Shown: in pieces, positions 31,821 through 42,132 of the stretch
How the letters are laid out: every line of letters begins with the position of its first letter
Position numbering within the stretch: position 1 is the first letter of the stretch
DNA from: Saccharomycopsis fibuligera x Saccharomycopsis cf. fibuligera
Lineage: Eukaryota > Ascomycota > Saccharomycetes > Ascoideales > Saccharomycopsidaceae
Direction of reading: 5' to 3'
Assembly (NCBI GenBank): GCA_001936135.1
Contig: CP012817.1
Span: forward strand, 1,116,001 to 1,180,000
Length of the DNA: 64,000 nucleotides
Notes under the pieces: model-generated
What the model saw: the letters and a program-made list of their open reading frames with translations, nothing else
What the model was told of the DNA's origin: nothing
Database searches by the model: none
Translations under genes and position numbers: made by a program

Positions 31821-33242
31821 ATGGGCCGCCATCTGAGGAAATCATCAGGGTTTACTTATAATGCTCCCCAAGTCACCCCAATGCCTCAACATGCTCAATT
31901 CACTCCTGGACCAAGTGCACAACGACAAGGACAAGCAGGTGGCCTATCGGGAGATTTCCAACAGCAGCAACAAGACCCAGCGGCAGCAGCAGCAGCATTT
32001 CTATTTCAGCAGCAGCAAAGACAACAACAAGAAGCATATCTAAAACAACAACAGCAACAACAGCAACAACAGCAACAACAGAATCCCCAATTCGCGCCTC
32101 CACAATTTCAACAACAAGCCAACCCTCAGTTTCAACAGCAACAGCAGTACACGCAATTCCAACAACAACAGCAAAACCCTCAGATGCAAAACCCTCAGAT
32201 GCAAAACCCTCAGATGCAAAACCCTCAGATGCCATATGGTCAAAACCCTCTGTTTCAGCAGCAACACTCATTTCATCCTCAACCTCAGGTTCCTGATGCA
32301 GGAGGAGCCGCAAATGATAACAATAGCTTCTATTTCACTGTTTTTCAGCATCAAATGAGCCTTTTTTTCAAAGCGCTCCCAGAACGACTCAAGTACCTCT
32401 TTGCCAGTTTGAATCCTCAAGCACAGTTCCAGTTATATTTGTACATGACCGGCCAATCACCAAATCCTCCACCTGGTGTCCCACCGCAAATATTCCAGCA
32501 GCAGGCTTCTACCCAACAAAAAAATCATAGGCATCACAATGATGAAAGCGATTTGGACAGCGATTACGATGATGATAGTGATTCTGCATTACAATTCAGT
32601 GATGAAGAATTCGACGATGAGATCAATCGTATCCTCAGGCAAAGTAGTGGCCATGGCCATAATGGTACGAGAAAAGGCAGAAGCTTAAGCAGACAATCCT
32701 CATTATCTAGTATTTCTTCATTACAGTATGCATCAGCCGGAGCAGAACTTGCAGAGAAAGAAGAACCATTAGATAGAGTGCTTCGCAGTTATGATCCTAA
32801 ACGGATTCTTCCAAAAGTGCTTAGAGATAAACAAATTTTTAGGAAACGATATTTGTATGATTTTTCCGAGATAAATCCTAAGCATGTGGCGAACAAAAAA
32901 CTTCAAGTTTGTCCACCAGTGGATATCTTGGAATTTATGGACGAATACGTTATCAACATGTCCATTCCAGGTGCTCTGAGAAAAGATATTGAAGTGGTTT
33001 TTGATTTTGATAAGTATTTTTTGATTATATCAGGTGTTATTCAAAAATATCCTGAAGAATATTATAAAAATAATGTCAGGCTCTGTGAACGACCAATGGG
33101 GAAGTTTGAACGATATATTCCATTGCCACAGTCGCCAAGGATCAACGAGAGGGAAATTCGTACAACATTTAGTGAAGGGATTTTGACCTTGAGAATAAGT
33201 AAGCACAGTGACGATATGAATTTGGTTCATATTCCGGTGTGA
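31821..33242 (+). CDS. HSP42: Hsp42-like small heat-shock protein with Q-rich N-terminus
   Basis: A 473-residue protein with an alpha-crystallin domain in the last 110 or so residues: VDILEFMDEYVINMSIPGA, then RPMGKFERYIPLP and FSEGILTLRISK, the usual closing block. The N-terminal third is prion-like: long Gln runs with Pro, Ala and Asn (about residues 45-140), including four copies of a five-residue NPQMQ unit. A Ser/Asp/Glu-rich middle follows, near 240-300. This layout resembles S. cerevisiae Hsp42 (375 aa), a sorter chaperone whose disordered N-terminus drives stress-granule-like assembly of misfolded proteins. Other yeast small heat-shock proteins (Hsp26, Hsp21) lack such an N-terminus. 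Orthology to HSP42 is inference from architecture. Confidence 0.75.
   Translation: MGRHLRKSSGFTYNAPQVTPMPQHAQFTPGPSAQRQGQAGGLSGDFQQQQQDPAAAAAAFLFQQQQRQQQEAYLKQQQQQQQQQQQQNPQFAPPQFQQQANPQFQQQQQYTQFQQQQQNPQMQNPQMQNPQMQNPQMPYGQNPLFQQQHSFHPQPQVPDAGGAANDNNSFYFTVFQHQMSLFFKALPERLKYLFASLNPQAQFQLYLYMTGQSPNPPPGVPPQIFQQQASTQQKNHRHHNDESDLDSDYDDDSDSALQFSDEEFDDEINRILRQSSGHGHNGTRKGRSLSRQSSLSSISSLQYASAGAELAEKEEPLDRVLRSYDPKRILPKVLRDKQIFRKRYLYDFSEINPKHVANKKLQVCPPVDILEFMDEYVINMSIPGALRKDIEVVFDFDKYFLIISGVIQKYPEEYYKNNVRLCERPMGKFERYIPLPQSPRINEREIRTTFSEGILTLRISKHSDDMNLVHIPV
32175..32234 (+). repeat. 15-bp tandem repeat, four copies, coding NPQMQ
   Basis: Unit aaccctcagatgcaa, four copies in frame within the heat-shock protein gene; the last copy differs at one base. 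Flanking CAA/CAG runs make the region slippage-prone. Confidence 0.95.
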
Positions 33243-33979
33243 TTGATTAACTGTTTTTGTTTTGTTCTTTTTTTTTCGATGAAGTTTTCAAGATCTAAGG
33301 TTTTTTTACACTATTTTTCTGTGTGCCATTCTATAAAAGTTGCTTTTATTTTGTTTGACCTTTTACCTATTGTTTTAGTATCCGTTTTGACTACCCACAT
33401 ACCATTTTTTCTACTTGCACCAATATTACCAATGTATTTTGTTTTCTTCGAATCTTGCCTCATCTCTGGCATTTCTGTAATTTAGATAGGTCCAATTTCT
33501 TGCATCTTAACTAGTATATTTTTTAAAATTCAAATAATTTGATACCCGTAGAAACGTAATCAAACAGAAACTTTTACCACACATGTATCATTACAGTCAA
33601 AAATTTCAAAACCTTAAAAAAATACTTTATATAGTATTATCAGTCAGCTAGGCTTCTCAGCTCTCAACTGGAATGCACAGTCTTCGGTCTTTTTTTAAAG
33701 TATATAAAGTTTCGCTTTGTAAAACTTAATTTCAGCTCCCTACATAAAGTTTTCTGCGAAAACTGTACCTGTTGGCCGGAAATCACACAAAACCGCATCC
33801 TTTGTCTTTTAAAGATTTTTCAGCTGTTTTTGTTATTTTAGAGGCAAGTACGGATGTTGTATGAAGCTACATAAAAAAAATTGCGCAAGTAATTTATTCT
33901 CGAAGTCGGCGTTTGTCTCACAGACTGGATATTGAACAAGTATTAAAAAAATATAAAGCTCGGTTTTTAAAAAAAAAAA
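33243..33979. other. Intergenic, no gene seen
   Basis: T-rich 3' region of the heat-shock gene and downstream flank of tRNA-Thr. Open frames (80 codons at most) are Phe/Leu/Ile/Ser-rich noise. Confidence 0.6.
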
Positions 33980-34051
33980 TGCCTACTATCGGGTTTGAAC
34001 CGATGATCCCCGCATTACGAGTGCGGTGCCTTACCACTTGGCCAAGCAGGC
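33980..34051 (-). tRNA. tRNA-Thr (anticodon CGU)
   Basis: A 72-nt cloverleaf on the minus strand. Acceptor GCCTGCT pairs with AGTAGGC (one G-T), the anticodon stem is CCGCA/TGCGG around CTCGTAA (anticodon CGT), the T loop is GGTTCAAACC-like and the discriminator is A. It resembles yeast tRNA-Thr(AGU) outside the anticodon. A run of 11 A on the plus strand immediately downstream (33969-33979) is the pol III T-terminator. It reads the rare ACG codon. Confidence 0.96.
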
Positions 34052-34401
34052 CGGATCTGCTCGGTAATTTTTATAGACCCTTACAAGATGCCTGTCATTA
34101 AATTTAAGTTCTTGTATCTTTTTTGCAAATGTAAACCAGGACGTATAGTCAGCGATCCAAACAATTGTAATACTTCAGTTTCATAACGGGAGGAGTTTTG
34201 AACTATGTAAAATCAAAAATGCACATTTCTCCTTTCTCCACAAATATAGCAGAGACTCAAAAACAGCTTTTCGGCATTCCAAACGAACGAGTAAAAAAAG
34301 ATTATAAACTAATCGATCTTAGAGTTGAAATTCAAAATCAGGAAAGGCCAAAAAATTTGAAACAAAGAATGTACGCAAAGTAAAAGATTCTAGAGAGGTT
34401 T
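34052..34401. other. tRNA 5' flank, no gene seen
   Basis: 350 bp between tRNA-Thr and the first LTR-like unit. One 61-codon frame (34198-34383) is rich in Lys, Gln and Asn and ends in TAA. I know no relative and give it low weight. Confidence 0.45.
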
Positions 34402-34580
34402 TGACGAACATTGAGTTCTAAAAATAAAACCATCAGTAGATACTCAGAAGATACTATGACGTAATGAACATATTTTGTAACCAATATGAAATTATAGAAT
34501 TTCATCTATTACCATTTATAGCTCAACACTAATATTCATTACTCAGTCAGATTATTATTTATATATGGTTCAACCCAACA
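34402..34580 (-). mobile_element. LTR-like unit of a copia-type retroelement (fossil)
   Basis: About 179 bp bounded by TGTTGGG at one end and GTCA at the other, the TG...CA form and TGTTGG start common to yeast copia-type LTRs. It reads on the minus strand. On its inner side (34581-34672) is about 90 bp that recurs inverted at 34915-35006, probably the 3' end of the internal domain. It lies 350 bp from tRNA-Thr. The element is broken; no coding capacity remains. Confidence 0.6.
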
Positions 34581-35006
34581 TTGTTATATATTTAGAATTA
34601 TTATTTAGTTATTGGAAATACAAAGCTTTTACATCAAAAATATGAACCCTAAGATGTCAGTATTCCATAAGTTTTAGGTAAGAAATGAAAAGTATCTGTA
34701 TCTCGATCTGTTGGTCTTGAACTCAATGTTCGTCGCTTTTTGTAGATAAAAGCCACCCATACCTAAAGCTCTTTAGTGAGAATCTAAAATTTCTCATAGG
34801 TTAGTATTTCAAAGTGGACTATATACTTCTACGGAAGCCATGGCATATGGTTAACCAAATCTAGTAAAGAGATTTTGTTGACACATCTGACCGGTGCGAT
34901 GACCAAGGATAATCTTTTTCGGAATACTGATATCTTAGGGTTCATATTTTGGATGTAAAAGCCTCGTATTTCAAATATAACTAAATAATAATAAATATAT
35001 AAAAAA
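34581..35006. repeat. Imperfect inverted repeat, arms of about 90-120 bp
   Basis: Arms at about 34545-34672 and 34915-35043 are reverse complements with scattered differences; the conserved core is ATATGAACCCTAAGAT in the left arm. The spacer is about 245 bp. The arms are best explained as two head-on copies of the 3' end of one retroelement family rather than as a MITE, because TGTTGG-type ends and a pol-like piece are present. Confidence 0.75.
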
Positions 35007-35583
35007 TATTGGGTTGGACCATGTATAAATACTAATCAGAATGAATGCAAAACATATTGGTGATTCACAATTAATAGTCCTAAATACGTGTATCTTGCAC
35101 CAAGATAAAAGATTCGCTGTCGGAGTATAGTGACTAGATCTACTACCCATACCTGAGGTTGTCCCCTCTGAATAGCACTGGTTAGACTAGTCTCTCCTCT
35201 AGTAGTGAAGGATAGCCACTTACTGAGATATTAGTTTTTTTTTTAGTAATGAAATTGGACTTATATTCCTTGCTTATTATAAACTATATCGTTTAATAAA
35301 AACATTCTGTCTTTCAGACTATATATAATAATTTCATTCCTCACCCATAATGCTCAGGTGATGAAAAATTTTCCATCACATCTTTGATGTTGTTCTCCTT
35401 AGCAACCATGCGTGCGCTCAAATGTTCTCGGCCGCAAAAGGCAGTTTACCAAAAAGGAGATTATACCAAATGGAAGGTATGAAAGATGTTAATTGGTATA
35501 AATCCAACATTCGCGAAGTTATTCAGTAATAAATATTGGTTAACTGTATTCAGGTTTGTTGGTCTAGAACTCAATGTTCGTCA
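34690..35583 (+). mobile_element. Degraded copia-like retroelement pieces (fossil)
   Basis: Plus-strand debris of the same family. An LTR-end-like piece lies near 34709-34734. A short pol piece resembling the RNase H region is at about 34808-34925 (also present near 11638-11745). The internal 3' end is at 34915-35006, an LTR-start-like TATTGGG at 35007, and a second LTR-end-like piece (GAACTCAATGTTCGTCA) ends at 35583. The spacing is far from that of an intact element, so large parts are lost or foreign sequence intervenes. Several breaks are evident. By eye about 85% of bases agree between inverted arms, which suggests an old event. It lies between tRNA-Thr and tRNA-Tyr. Confidence 0.5.
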
Positions 35584-35772
35584 GTTATCGATGGGTATAT
35601 CGGCTTGTCATTTATTCCGCCCATCGCTATATACACAAGTTAAAAGGAACACGTCGCCGACCTTTATACAAGATTTTCGACAACTTCAAGGGACCTTCTG
35701 ACGGTAGTGAATACAGACTGACCAGGAATGCGAACACAATGAAGGAAAATGTTCGCAACAATATCATAATTC

Positions 35773-35858
35773 CTCTCGGTGGCCAAGTTGGTTTAAGGCG
35801 CCAGACTGTAATGTCAACATTAATCTGGATATCGGGTGTTCGAATCACCCCCGAGAGA
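35773..35858 (+). tRNA. tRNA-Tyr (anticodon GUA) with 11-nt intron
   Basis: CTCTCGGT...CCGAGAGA acceptor, D arm GCCAAGTTGGTTTAAGGC, anticodon stem CCAGA/TCTGG, and T arm with GTTCGAATC. The intron, 35812-35822, follows base 37 as is usual for eukaryotic tRNA genes, one base 3' of anticodon GTA. The mature length is 75 nt. The sequence is close to S. cerevisiae tRNA-Tyr, whose intron is 14 nt. A T7 terminator follows at once. Confidence 0.97.
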
Positions 35859-36623
35859 TTTTTTTGCCAAGTTCAAAACTTTGATTTACCCTATGATTTA
35901 GCACATAAATTAGATTATAATCGTGGTGTGTATCTGCTATGATGAATGAGCTTTTGCTATTCTGGGAATGTATACTATTTCTCGATTTTAGCACAAACTG
36001 TCTGGCTTGCAGAAATCTTTAGAAATGTATGAACTCTAAATTATTACTCAACGAAAAAAATCAAAAACAATAAAGAACAAAATATATAGCTTTCTAGAAA
36101 ATGTCTTACAGCAAAATATTCTGAGAAGTGTTGCGTGGTGTTCAATAAATTCTGAAGCTTACATAATTTACCGGACTATTCATGTCCTATGATAAAACTT
36201 TTGTTAATCGAGGCCGGTCTCTTAATTTATGCCATGTTGAAAAAACTATGATTCGGGCAATAGTTCACCAAAAAAGTTTGCCTTCCCCTAATAGCAATTA
36301 CACGTTTAACAGCTTTGTGACCTTGCATAAGGAAACATAATTATGCATTTTACTATTTTTCGTTCAAACTCGTTTTTCTAATGTACAAGCTTATATGTCC
36401 TTACTTTACTCTAAACAAAGATAGGATACAATATAACATATATTTGTCAAAATGAAATTGAGAACCTAGAATAAGTTAGCTGTAATTGATTGCAAATCTG
36501 TGAAAAGAAGAAGTAAAAGTTTTTCAGTAACAATTTTAACAATAACAAACAAGAAGTAAAAAGAAAAAGTATAGTACAAAAAGCATAATAAAAGTTAATC
36601 AAAAGAATAAAGCCAAAAAAGAG
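35859..36623. other. Intergenic, no gene seen
   Basis: 765 bp of AT-rich DNA between tRNA-Tyr and the stop of the ABC transporter gene. It holds the transporter 3' untranslated region. No repeat or RNA gene recognised. Confidence 0.6.
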
Positions 36624-39600
36624 TTATGACACAACTCTACCATTACCAAGCCTAATGACACTAGTAGCAGCATCTATAACTTCCGGTGAATGCGTGATCA
36701 ACAAAGTAGTGACTTTTGTGTAATTATTCTCTATCAAGTTTTCTCTTATGAAATCACAGATCTTTTTAGTATTCTCTGGATCTAAAGCAGATGTGCATTC
36801 ATCCATTATTAATATCTTGGGCTTTCTTAGCATGGCTCTAGCAATTGAAATTCTTTGAGCTTGCCCACCACTGACAAGACTGTTTGAAGCGGTGCCACCA
36901 ATAATTGTGTTCAAACCGTGTGGTAGCTGCTGAACTATGAAATCGTACATGTTTACCATCTGCAAGCATTCTACAACATCCTGATTAGTGTAATCAATAT
37001 TTTCTTTCAAGCCATACACCAAATTCTCATAAATTGTCCCAGGAAAAAAAACTGCCTTTTGCAGTACCACAGCGATTGAGCGACGCAAGTGTTGTATGCT
37101 GAGCGTGTTTATGTCTTTGCCACCAATAAAAATCTGGTTTTCAAGCACCGGATAAAGTCTAGAGATTAACGATGCAATAGTGGATTTTCCAGACCCTGAC
37201 TCTCCAACTATGGCCGCCACCTCGCCTTTGGATATATCGAAGGAAACATTATTCAAAATTGGGGTTTGATGATCGTATGAAAAGTTAACGTTTTTGAACT
37301 CAATAAAATTTTCATCCTTCTCAGTAATTTCATTGAAACTTCCAATATGATCGTCACCAATAGTTTCGACCAACGCAGGTTCCAAATTTGCTAGTTTCAT
37401 AATTTGCGTACCAGCACATTGACCTCGACTTATATCAGACAATTGAGACATAGCCTGGACAACAGAAACAATAGCAAAGATTAGCAAAGTATATATTTGC
37501 ATCAACTGACCTGTGTTGTACAGATTGTCACCAACAAGTTTTAACCCATAATTCAACAAGATCATCTGGGCAACATAAGACAATGAGGTGCCCAAAGAAA
37601 TTCCGACCCCAGCAGTAGCGGCTCTGGAATTGCCTTCACTTTTGAGAACTTCAAGCTTGATGTTAAATTTTTCCTGAAAAAAGTTTTGCAAATTAAGGCA
37701 TTTAACGGTCTTGATACCATTTATGATCTCATAGCACAAGTTTTCCAAAGTGGCTACTGCCAGCTTATAACGATTTTCAGAATTTTGAGATACTACTGAA
37801 TAAGAGACAGTGATAATGGCAAATAAGCAAGAGATGGCAATTCCAACAAGAGATAACCTCCAACCAACGACAATGGCCCAAATGAGACCCAACAGGGTCA
37901 TTATTGATACCGATGTCACTAAACTCAAAAACTCAGATACCAAGTATCGTAAGTCTCTGGCATCGTTCATGAGAAGCCCGGTGATTTCTGCGCATTTGGA
38001 GCTGTTCTTGTCGAACCAAGATGCTTCCTGGTATAGCAATTTTTGGAAAATGGATTGACGAAGCGACACTACCCAAATTTCGCTAGCATACTTCAATATA
38101 AACAATTTCAAGAATGTAGTGAGACCATCACATAGAATAATGGCGATCAAGACCACTGACCATTTCAAATTGTATGCTACCGTCCCAACATTCCCATGTG
38201 GAATTATACCTTCCACAAGTTTAGCAAGAAAGTAAGAGAAAACTGGGGTTAAGGCACCATTTATCAATGACAAAAAAATTCCAATGAATATTGTGAGCTT
38301 GCTGTTGGTTGTTTGCCTCATAAAGCTTAGTATTTCGAAAATGCCTTTAACCTTTTCTGGTTCCTGTTTATAGGTAACGTCTTTCCATTTTTCTTGATCA
38401 AATTTCTCGTTCTTGTTCTTTCTGTTGAAAAAGTTACGCCAAGTAGGCGTCTCTGTCTGTGCTTCAATGTCATCCACTTGCAGGCCTGCTTCAGTATGTA
38501 TGTCTCTTTTGGAATGATAGGAATCACAGTAGCTTATATCCAGCTTCAGCAAACCAGAGCCGATAGTATGTGTGTCAAGAGCTTTCATTGAACTTTCCAT
38601 TAAACACAAAGTTCCTTTTCTTCTGTCCTTGTGGTCATACTTTTCATAACCTACCAAATAACTATCAATGAAACTATCAGCATCGTGCTTGTCAACAGTA
38701 TCAATATCATTATTATCAATTGGATTTTGCTTCAAATTTTTGGCCAAATCAGAAAATGCACCACCAACTTTATCCTCCAATATTGATTTCAACCCTGACT
38801 CAACAACTTTGCCTTCCTGCATGATGAAAACATAATCTTCTGGATCAATTTCCTCCAACTGATGCGTGGTGATAATTGTCGTTTTATTCCGTCTCCAAAG
38901 CTTGATATTCTGCAATGCTTGCTTTCTGGCGTTTGAATCTAGAGCGGAAAATGCTTCATCAAGTATCAAAACTGGAGTATTTCTAATGATTGCTCTAGCT
39001 AATGCTACTCTTTGTTGCTGGCCACCACTTAAAGAATGGCCTTCTAAACCAACGATGGTATCAATTCCATTAGGCAATTTGGTTATCACTTTATCTAATA
39101 CTGTTTTGTTAACTGCATCATTAATTACTTCATCGCTGATTGACTCAGAACCAAAAAGAGATCCAAGCTTAATGTTTTCTTTCACCGTCATGTAAAAAAG
39201 CATTGAGTCCTGTTGCACTAGTGTAATGTTTGTAGTAAGCCACTTCTTGCTCAAGTTATTTAATGAAAAACCATCAACGGTTACACTGCCTTGTTGAAGC
39301 AGGTAAAATTTTAAAAGTAAGGCAGACAATGTTGATTTTCCAGAGCCAGATTTACCAACCACGTAGTTTAGCTTATTTTTATTGAATTGCAAAGATACGT
39401 CATTGAGAACTTTTACATTTGGTCGAGAAGGGTATGCGAAATGTACATTTTGGAAGTTAATGTCTCCGACACAATGTGCTGGGTCAATGTATCTTGTGCC
39501 ATTGACATCTGAGCCATGGTCTTCATCAAAGCTATCTTTCACAGATTGTTGCGGCAGCAGCGGCGGTGGCTGATTAACAAACTCAACGATGGTATTTGCG

Positions 39601-40751
39601 GCCACTATGGCCTTTTGCAAGAATATTAACTGGGAAGACATTGAAGAAATTGACTGAGCAAACACCAAGCAACTCGACAAGCACACTAGCACAGTACCTG
39701 ATTGTAGTTTACCCTTTCTGACCATATGGCTACCAAACCAAAATGCTTGAATGAATGCCATCAAGACAATGATTTTCATTGCACTCACTTGTAAAGCTGA
39801 CAAGAAAGATGTTTTGATGTAATGCTTTGCACACTTGAATGTGGACTCTTTGAACTTGGCGTACTCAATATTCTGAGTACCAGCATGCTTGATAAGCTTG
39901 TTGGACATAAGAGCCCAATTCAAAATGTCACCAGAAACAGCGGATTCATTATTTTCTCTAATTTGGCTTCTTTGAACCAAAGTATCCAATACCACCGATA
40001 AAACAGCAATAACTGGAAATGAGGCAAGCATAACGAGAGTCAAGGTCGCTGAGTAGTAAAACGATACTCCAAGAGCAGAAATTATAGTGGTAATGGTCTG
40101 TAATAGAAATGCAGATGCTTCAGATACGCCAGCTCTCAACTCTTCTGCACATCTATTAATCTGATTTAAATCTCCCAGCACTTGTAAACTACTATCGTAC
40201 CAGCTGAAAGGTTTGTTGATGTATGTTTGGTAAATTTTGCGTCTAGCAGCTCTTACTTGAAATTCTCCAAGAACGAGCCATACATAAAGCATTGCCCAGA
40301 GAATGAAGAGTTGAATTGCTCCGAGAATAAATAGTGAGGTTGTTGATAGTAGTGTGGCATCCGTATAGTCGGCAAAACTCAGGTATTTGCCAGATTTCCA
40401 TGATGACAAGACGTTGAATACTTTGCCTACGAGAATACTGGCGGCTGCTGGAGTGAGACCGGCAATTATTGACAATGTAATGCCTACTAAAAGCACCCAA
40501 AGTTTTGATACAGGAAGGAACGCCCACAAATTCTTGATAGAGGCTAATTCTGCAGAGCTGCTTGCTGCGTTCTTAGTGCTAGTTGAAAATGGGTTGTTAT
40601 GGCTGTTATCATTTTGATCTTGATATTGATCTTTGTCTCTGCTTTGACTCGTTGGGGGATCTCTAAAAATATCGTCTGATGAGCGCGGCGAGATTTTGAT
40701 GTCCAGAAATGTCGATGTGTTGCTAGTGCTCGAATATATTGAATGTTGCAT
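36624..40751 (-). CDS. HST6: Ste6/Hst6-type a-factor pheromone ABC exporter
   Basis: A 1375-residue full-length ABCB transporter, (TM6-NBD)x2, that by family exports farnesylated a-type mating pheromone. NBD1: Walker A GKSGSGKST, signature LSGGQQQR, Walker B VLILDEAFSALD. NBD2: Walker A GESGSGKST, signature VSGGQAQR, Walker B ILIMDECTSALD, H-loop THSPEV. Linker and N-terminus are polar. Candida albicans Hst6 (1323 aa) and S. cerevisiae Ste6 (1290 aa) are the likely orthologs; mitochondrial Atm1/Mdl types are half-size and excluded. The first ATG is at 40751 (MQHSIYSS); the frame is open further up only from a TTG. A CCTAATT motif lies about 80 bp upstream. Confidence 0.88.
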   Translation of the reverse strand: MQHSIYSSTSNTSTFLDIKISPRSSDDIFRDPPTSQSRDKDQYQDQNDNSHNNPFSTSTKNAASSSAELASIKNLWAFLPVSKLWVLLVGITLSIIAGLTPAAASILVGKVFNVLSSWKSGKYLSFADYTDATLLSTTSLFILGAIQLFILWAMLYVWLVLGEFQVRAARRKIYQTYINKPFSWYDSSLQVLGDLNQINRCAEELRAGVSEASAFLLQTITTIISALGVSFYYSATLTLVMLASFPVIAVLSVVLDTLVQRSQIRENNESAVSGDILNWALMSNKLIKHAGTQNIEYAKFKESTFKCAKHYIKTSFLSALQVSAMKIIVLMAFIQAFWFGSHMVRKGKLQSGTVLVCLSSCLVFAQSISSMSSQLIFLQKAIVAANTIVEFVNQPPPLLPQQSVKDSFDEDHGSDVNGTRYIDPAHCVGDINFQNVHFAYPSRPNVKVLNDVSLQFNKNKLNYVVGKSGSGKSTLSALLLKFYLLQQGSVTVDGFSLNNLSKKWLTTNITLVQQDSMLFYMTVKENIKLGSLFGSESISDEVINDAVNKTVLDKVITKLPNGIDTIVGLEGHSLSGGQQQRVALARAIIRNTPVLILDEAFSALDSNARKQALQNIKLWRRNKTTIITTHQLEEIDPEDYVFIMQEGKVVESGLKSILEDKVGGAFSDLAKNLKQNPIDNNDIDTVDKHDADSFIDSYLVGYEKYDHKDRRKGTLCLMESSMKALDTHTIGSGLLKLDISYCDSYHSKRDIHTEAGLQVDDIEAQTETPTWRNFFNRKNKNEKFDQEKWKDVTYKQEPEKVKGIFEILSFMRQTTNSKLTIFIGIFLSLINGALTPVFSYFLAKLVEGIIPHGNVGTVAYNLKWSVVLIAIILCDGLTTFLKLFILKYASEIWVVSLRQSIFQKLLYQEASWFDKNSSKCAEITGLLMNDARDLRYLVSEFLSLVTSVSIMTLLGLIWAIVVGWRLSLVGIAISCLFAIITVSYSVVSQNSENRYKLAVATLENLCYEIINGIKTVKCLNLQNFFQEKFNIKLEVLKSEGNSRAATAGVGISLGTSLSYVAQMILLNYGLKLVGDNLYNTGQLMQIYTLLIFAIVSVVQAMSQLSDISRGQCAGTQIMKLANLEPALVETIGDDHIGSFNEITEKDENFIEFKNVNFSYDHQTPILNNVSFDISKGEVAAIVGESGSGKSTIASLISRLYPVLENQIFIGGKDINTLSIQHLRRSIAVVLQKAVFFPGTIYENLVYGLKENIDYTNQDVVECLQMVNMYDFIVQQLPHGLNTIIGGTASNSLVSGGQAQRISIARAMLRKPKILIMDECTSALDPENTKKICDFIRENLIENNYTKVTTLLITHSPEVIDAATSVIRLGNGRVVS

Positions 40752-42132
40752 TTTGGGTAAATTTAATGATTTATTACTAGTGATCTTATGTCTGTCCAGC
40801 AAAGTTCAACAGCAAAACAGTGTTAATGATACCTAATTCACCAAAAAACAAAACAAGATTTTTGAAATAGGCATCATTAAATAGCAACTAAGCACCATTT
40901 TTAAAGCTATATATAAGTTCCATTATTATCTCATAATGTAGTGGCATGGCTTTATGGAAGCAGACAAGTAACAGGCACATCAAGGATATTGTTTAGCAGC
41001 TGTCGCATAAAATTTTGACCATTAGTGTTAGGCAAAAGTCGTAATTTAGATGTCAATGCAAAAAGTCAGGTCCTGCAGCCACCTTTTTTTAAAAAAATCT
41101 ATTAATTTTTCCTAACTTGTATGATACAATGATGATTTTTTCTCAATTTTCAGAGCGGCTATAACTTTTCAAAGCGGTGAGCTTACACCAGCTCCATTGA
41201 TCTCGCTCAAAACGGAAAGTTCTCATGTCGCTCGTCTGTTCCATGTGTGTCAAGCCACAGAGCAGCAGATAACGTCAATTGGACTAACTCTAACTGCCGT
41301 TAATTAGTCTCGCTAGTCAAGCAAGAGAGTGAATGCTATTAACTGATTGTGGTGCTTGATAGTTCTCAAGTGCAGTTAATAGAGTAGGCATGGTCAATGT
41401 AACTGTGTATATATACACTATAGTCACTTGACTACTGCTATTTTTCGTCACACTTTTTGACGCCGCCAGCCTATCACTTGAGATTCAGCTTCCGCGGGAT
41501 ACGTTAAATATTCGTAGCTGGACAAATGCCAATAAATAAATTCGCGTTTGTTCGAGAAAAGTATTTTACGGATTACAGATTGGTGGTGGTGCTAATTTGC
41601 ACTAATGTTGTATCTATGGTGGATATTATGGTGAATATCTTAAATTATAGAGTATACTTTTGTCTTAGTCCGAGATCCGTTTTTTGAGGCAACGCTGAAA
41701 TTTTATTGGCCGGTTTAGACTTATTTCTGTTGTTGTGCACTACAATGTTGTATATTGTATGCTATAATGTCGATTGTGTATCTGCTTACATGCTTTTTTT
41801 TCCCTAATGAATAAATATATATTTTTGCAAGTTGATGTATGTATCACATATCGCTTATGTTTGTAACGAATAAAGATAAAACAGAATAATGGGAAATAAA
41901 AGAGCATTGAACATGCTCATTTAGTTTATAATCTATACGTAAAATTTTTATTTAAATAACGATTTGAGCCAGAATTCGTAATGAAGTGAGAAACATAAAG
42001 CCGGAAATAGTGGGGAGAGGGAAAATGTACAACAAGCAAACGAAACAAAAGAAGAGAGAAAAAAGATTACCAAATGCAAGAGAGGTAAAGTATGCATGTA
42101 TGAGTAAATAGATTGTAGGTGTATAAGCATGT
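40752..42132. other. Intergenic, HST6 promoter and rhomboid 3' region
   Basis: 1.4 kb without a convincing gene. Near the HST6 start is CCTAATTCACC beside GTGTTAATGAT (40819-40842), vaguely like an Mcm1 half-operator. Further away is a region with AT runs and a TATATATACAC-like stretch near 41408. Confidence 0.5.

Noticed and set aside
34545-35043. MITE with 120-bp terminal inverted repeats
   Set aside because: TGTTGG...CA ends beyond one arm and a pol-like piece in the spacer fit two LTR-element fragments better; no target duplication seen.
35574-35942. 122-codon frame across tRNA-Tyr
   Set aside because: Overlaps the tRNA gene and retroelement debris; random.
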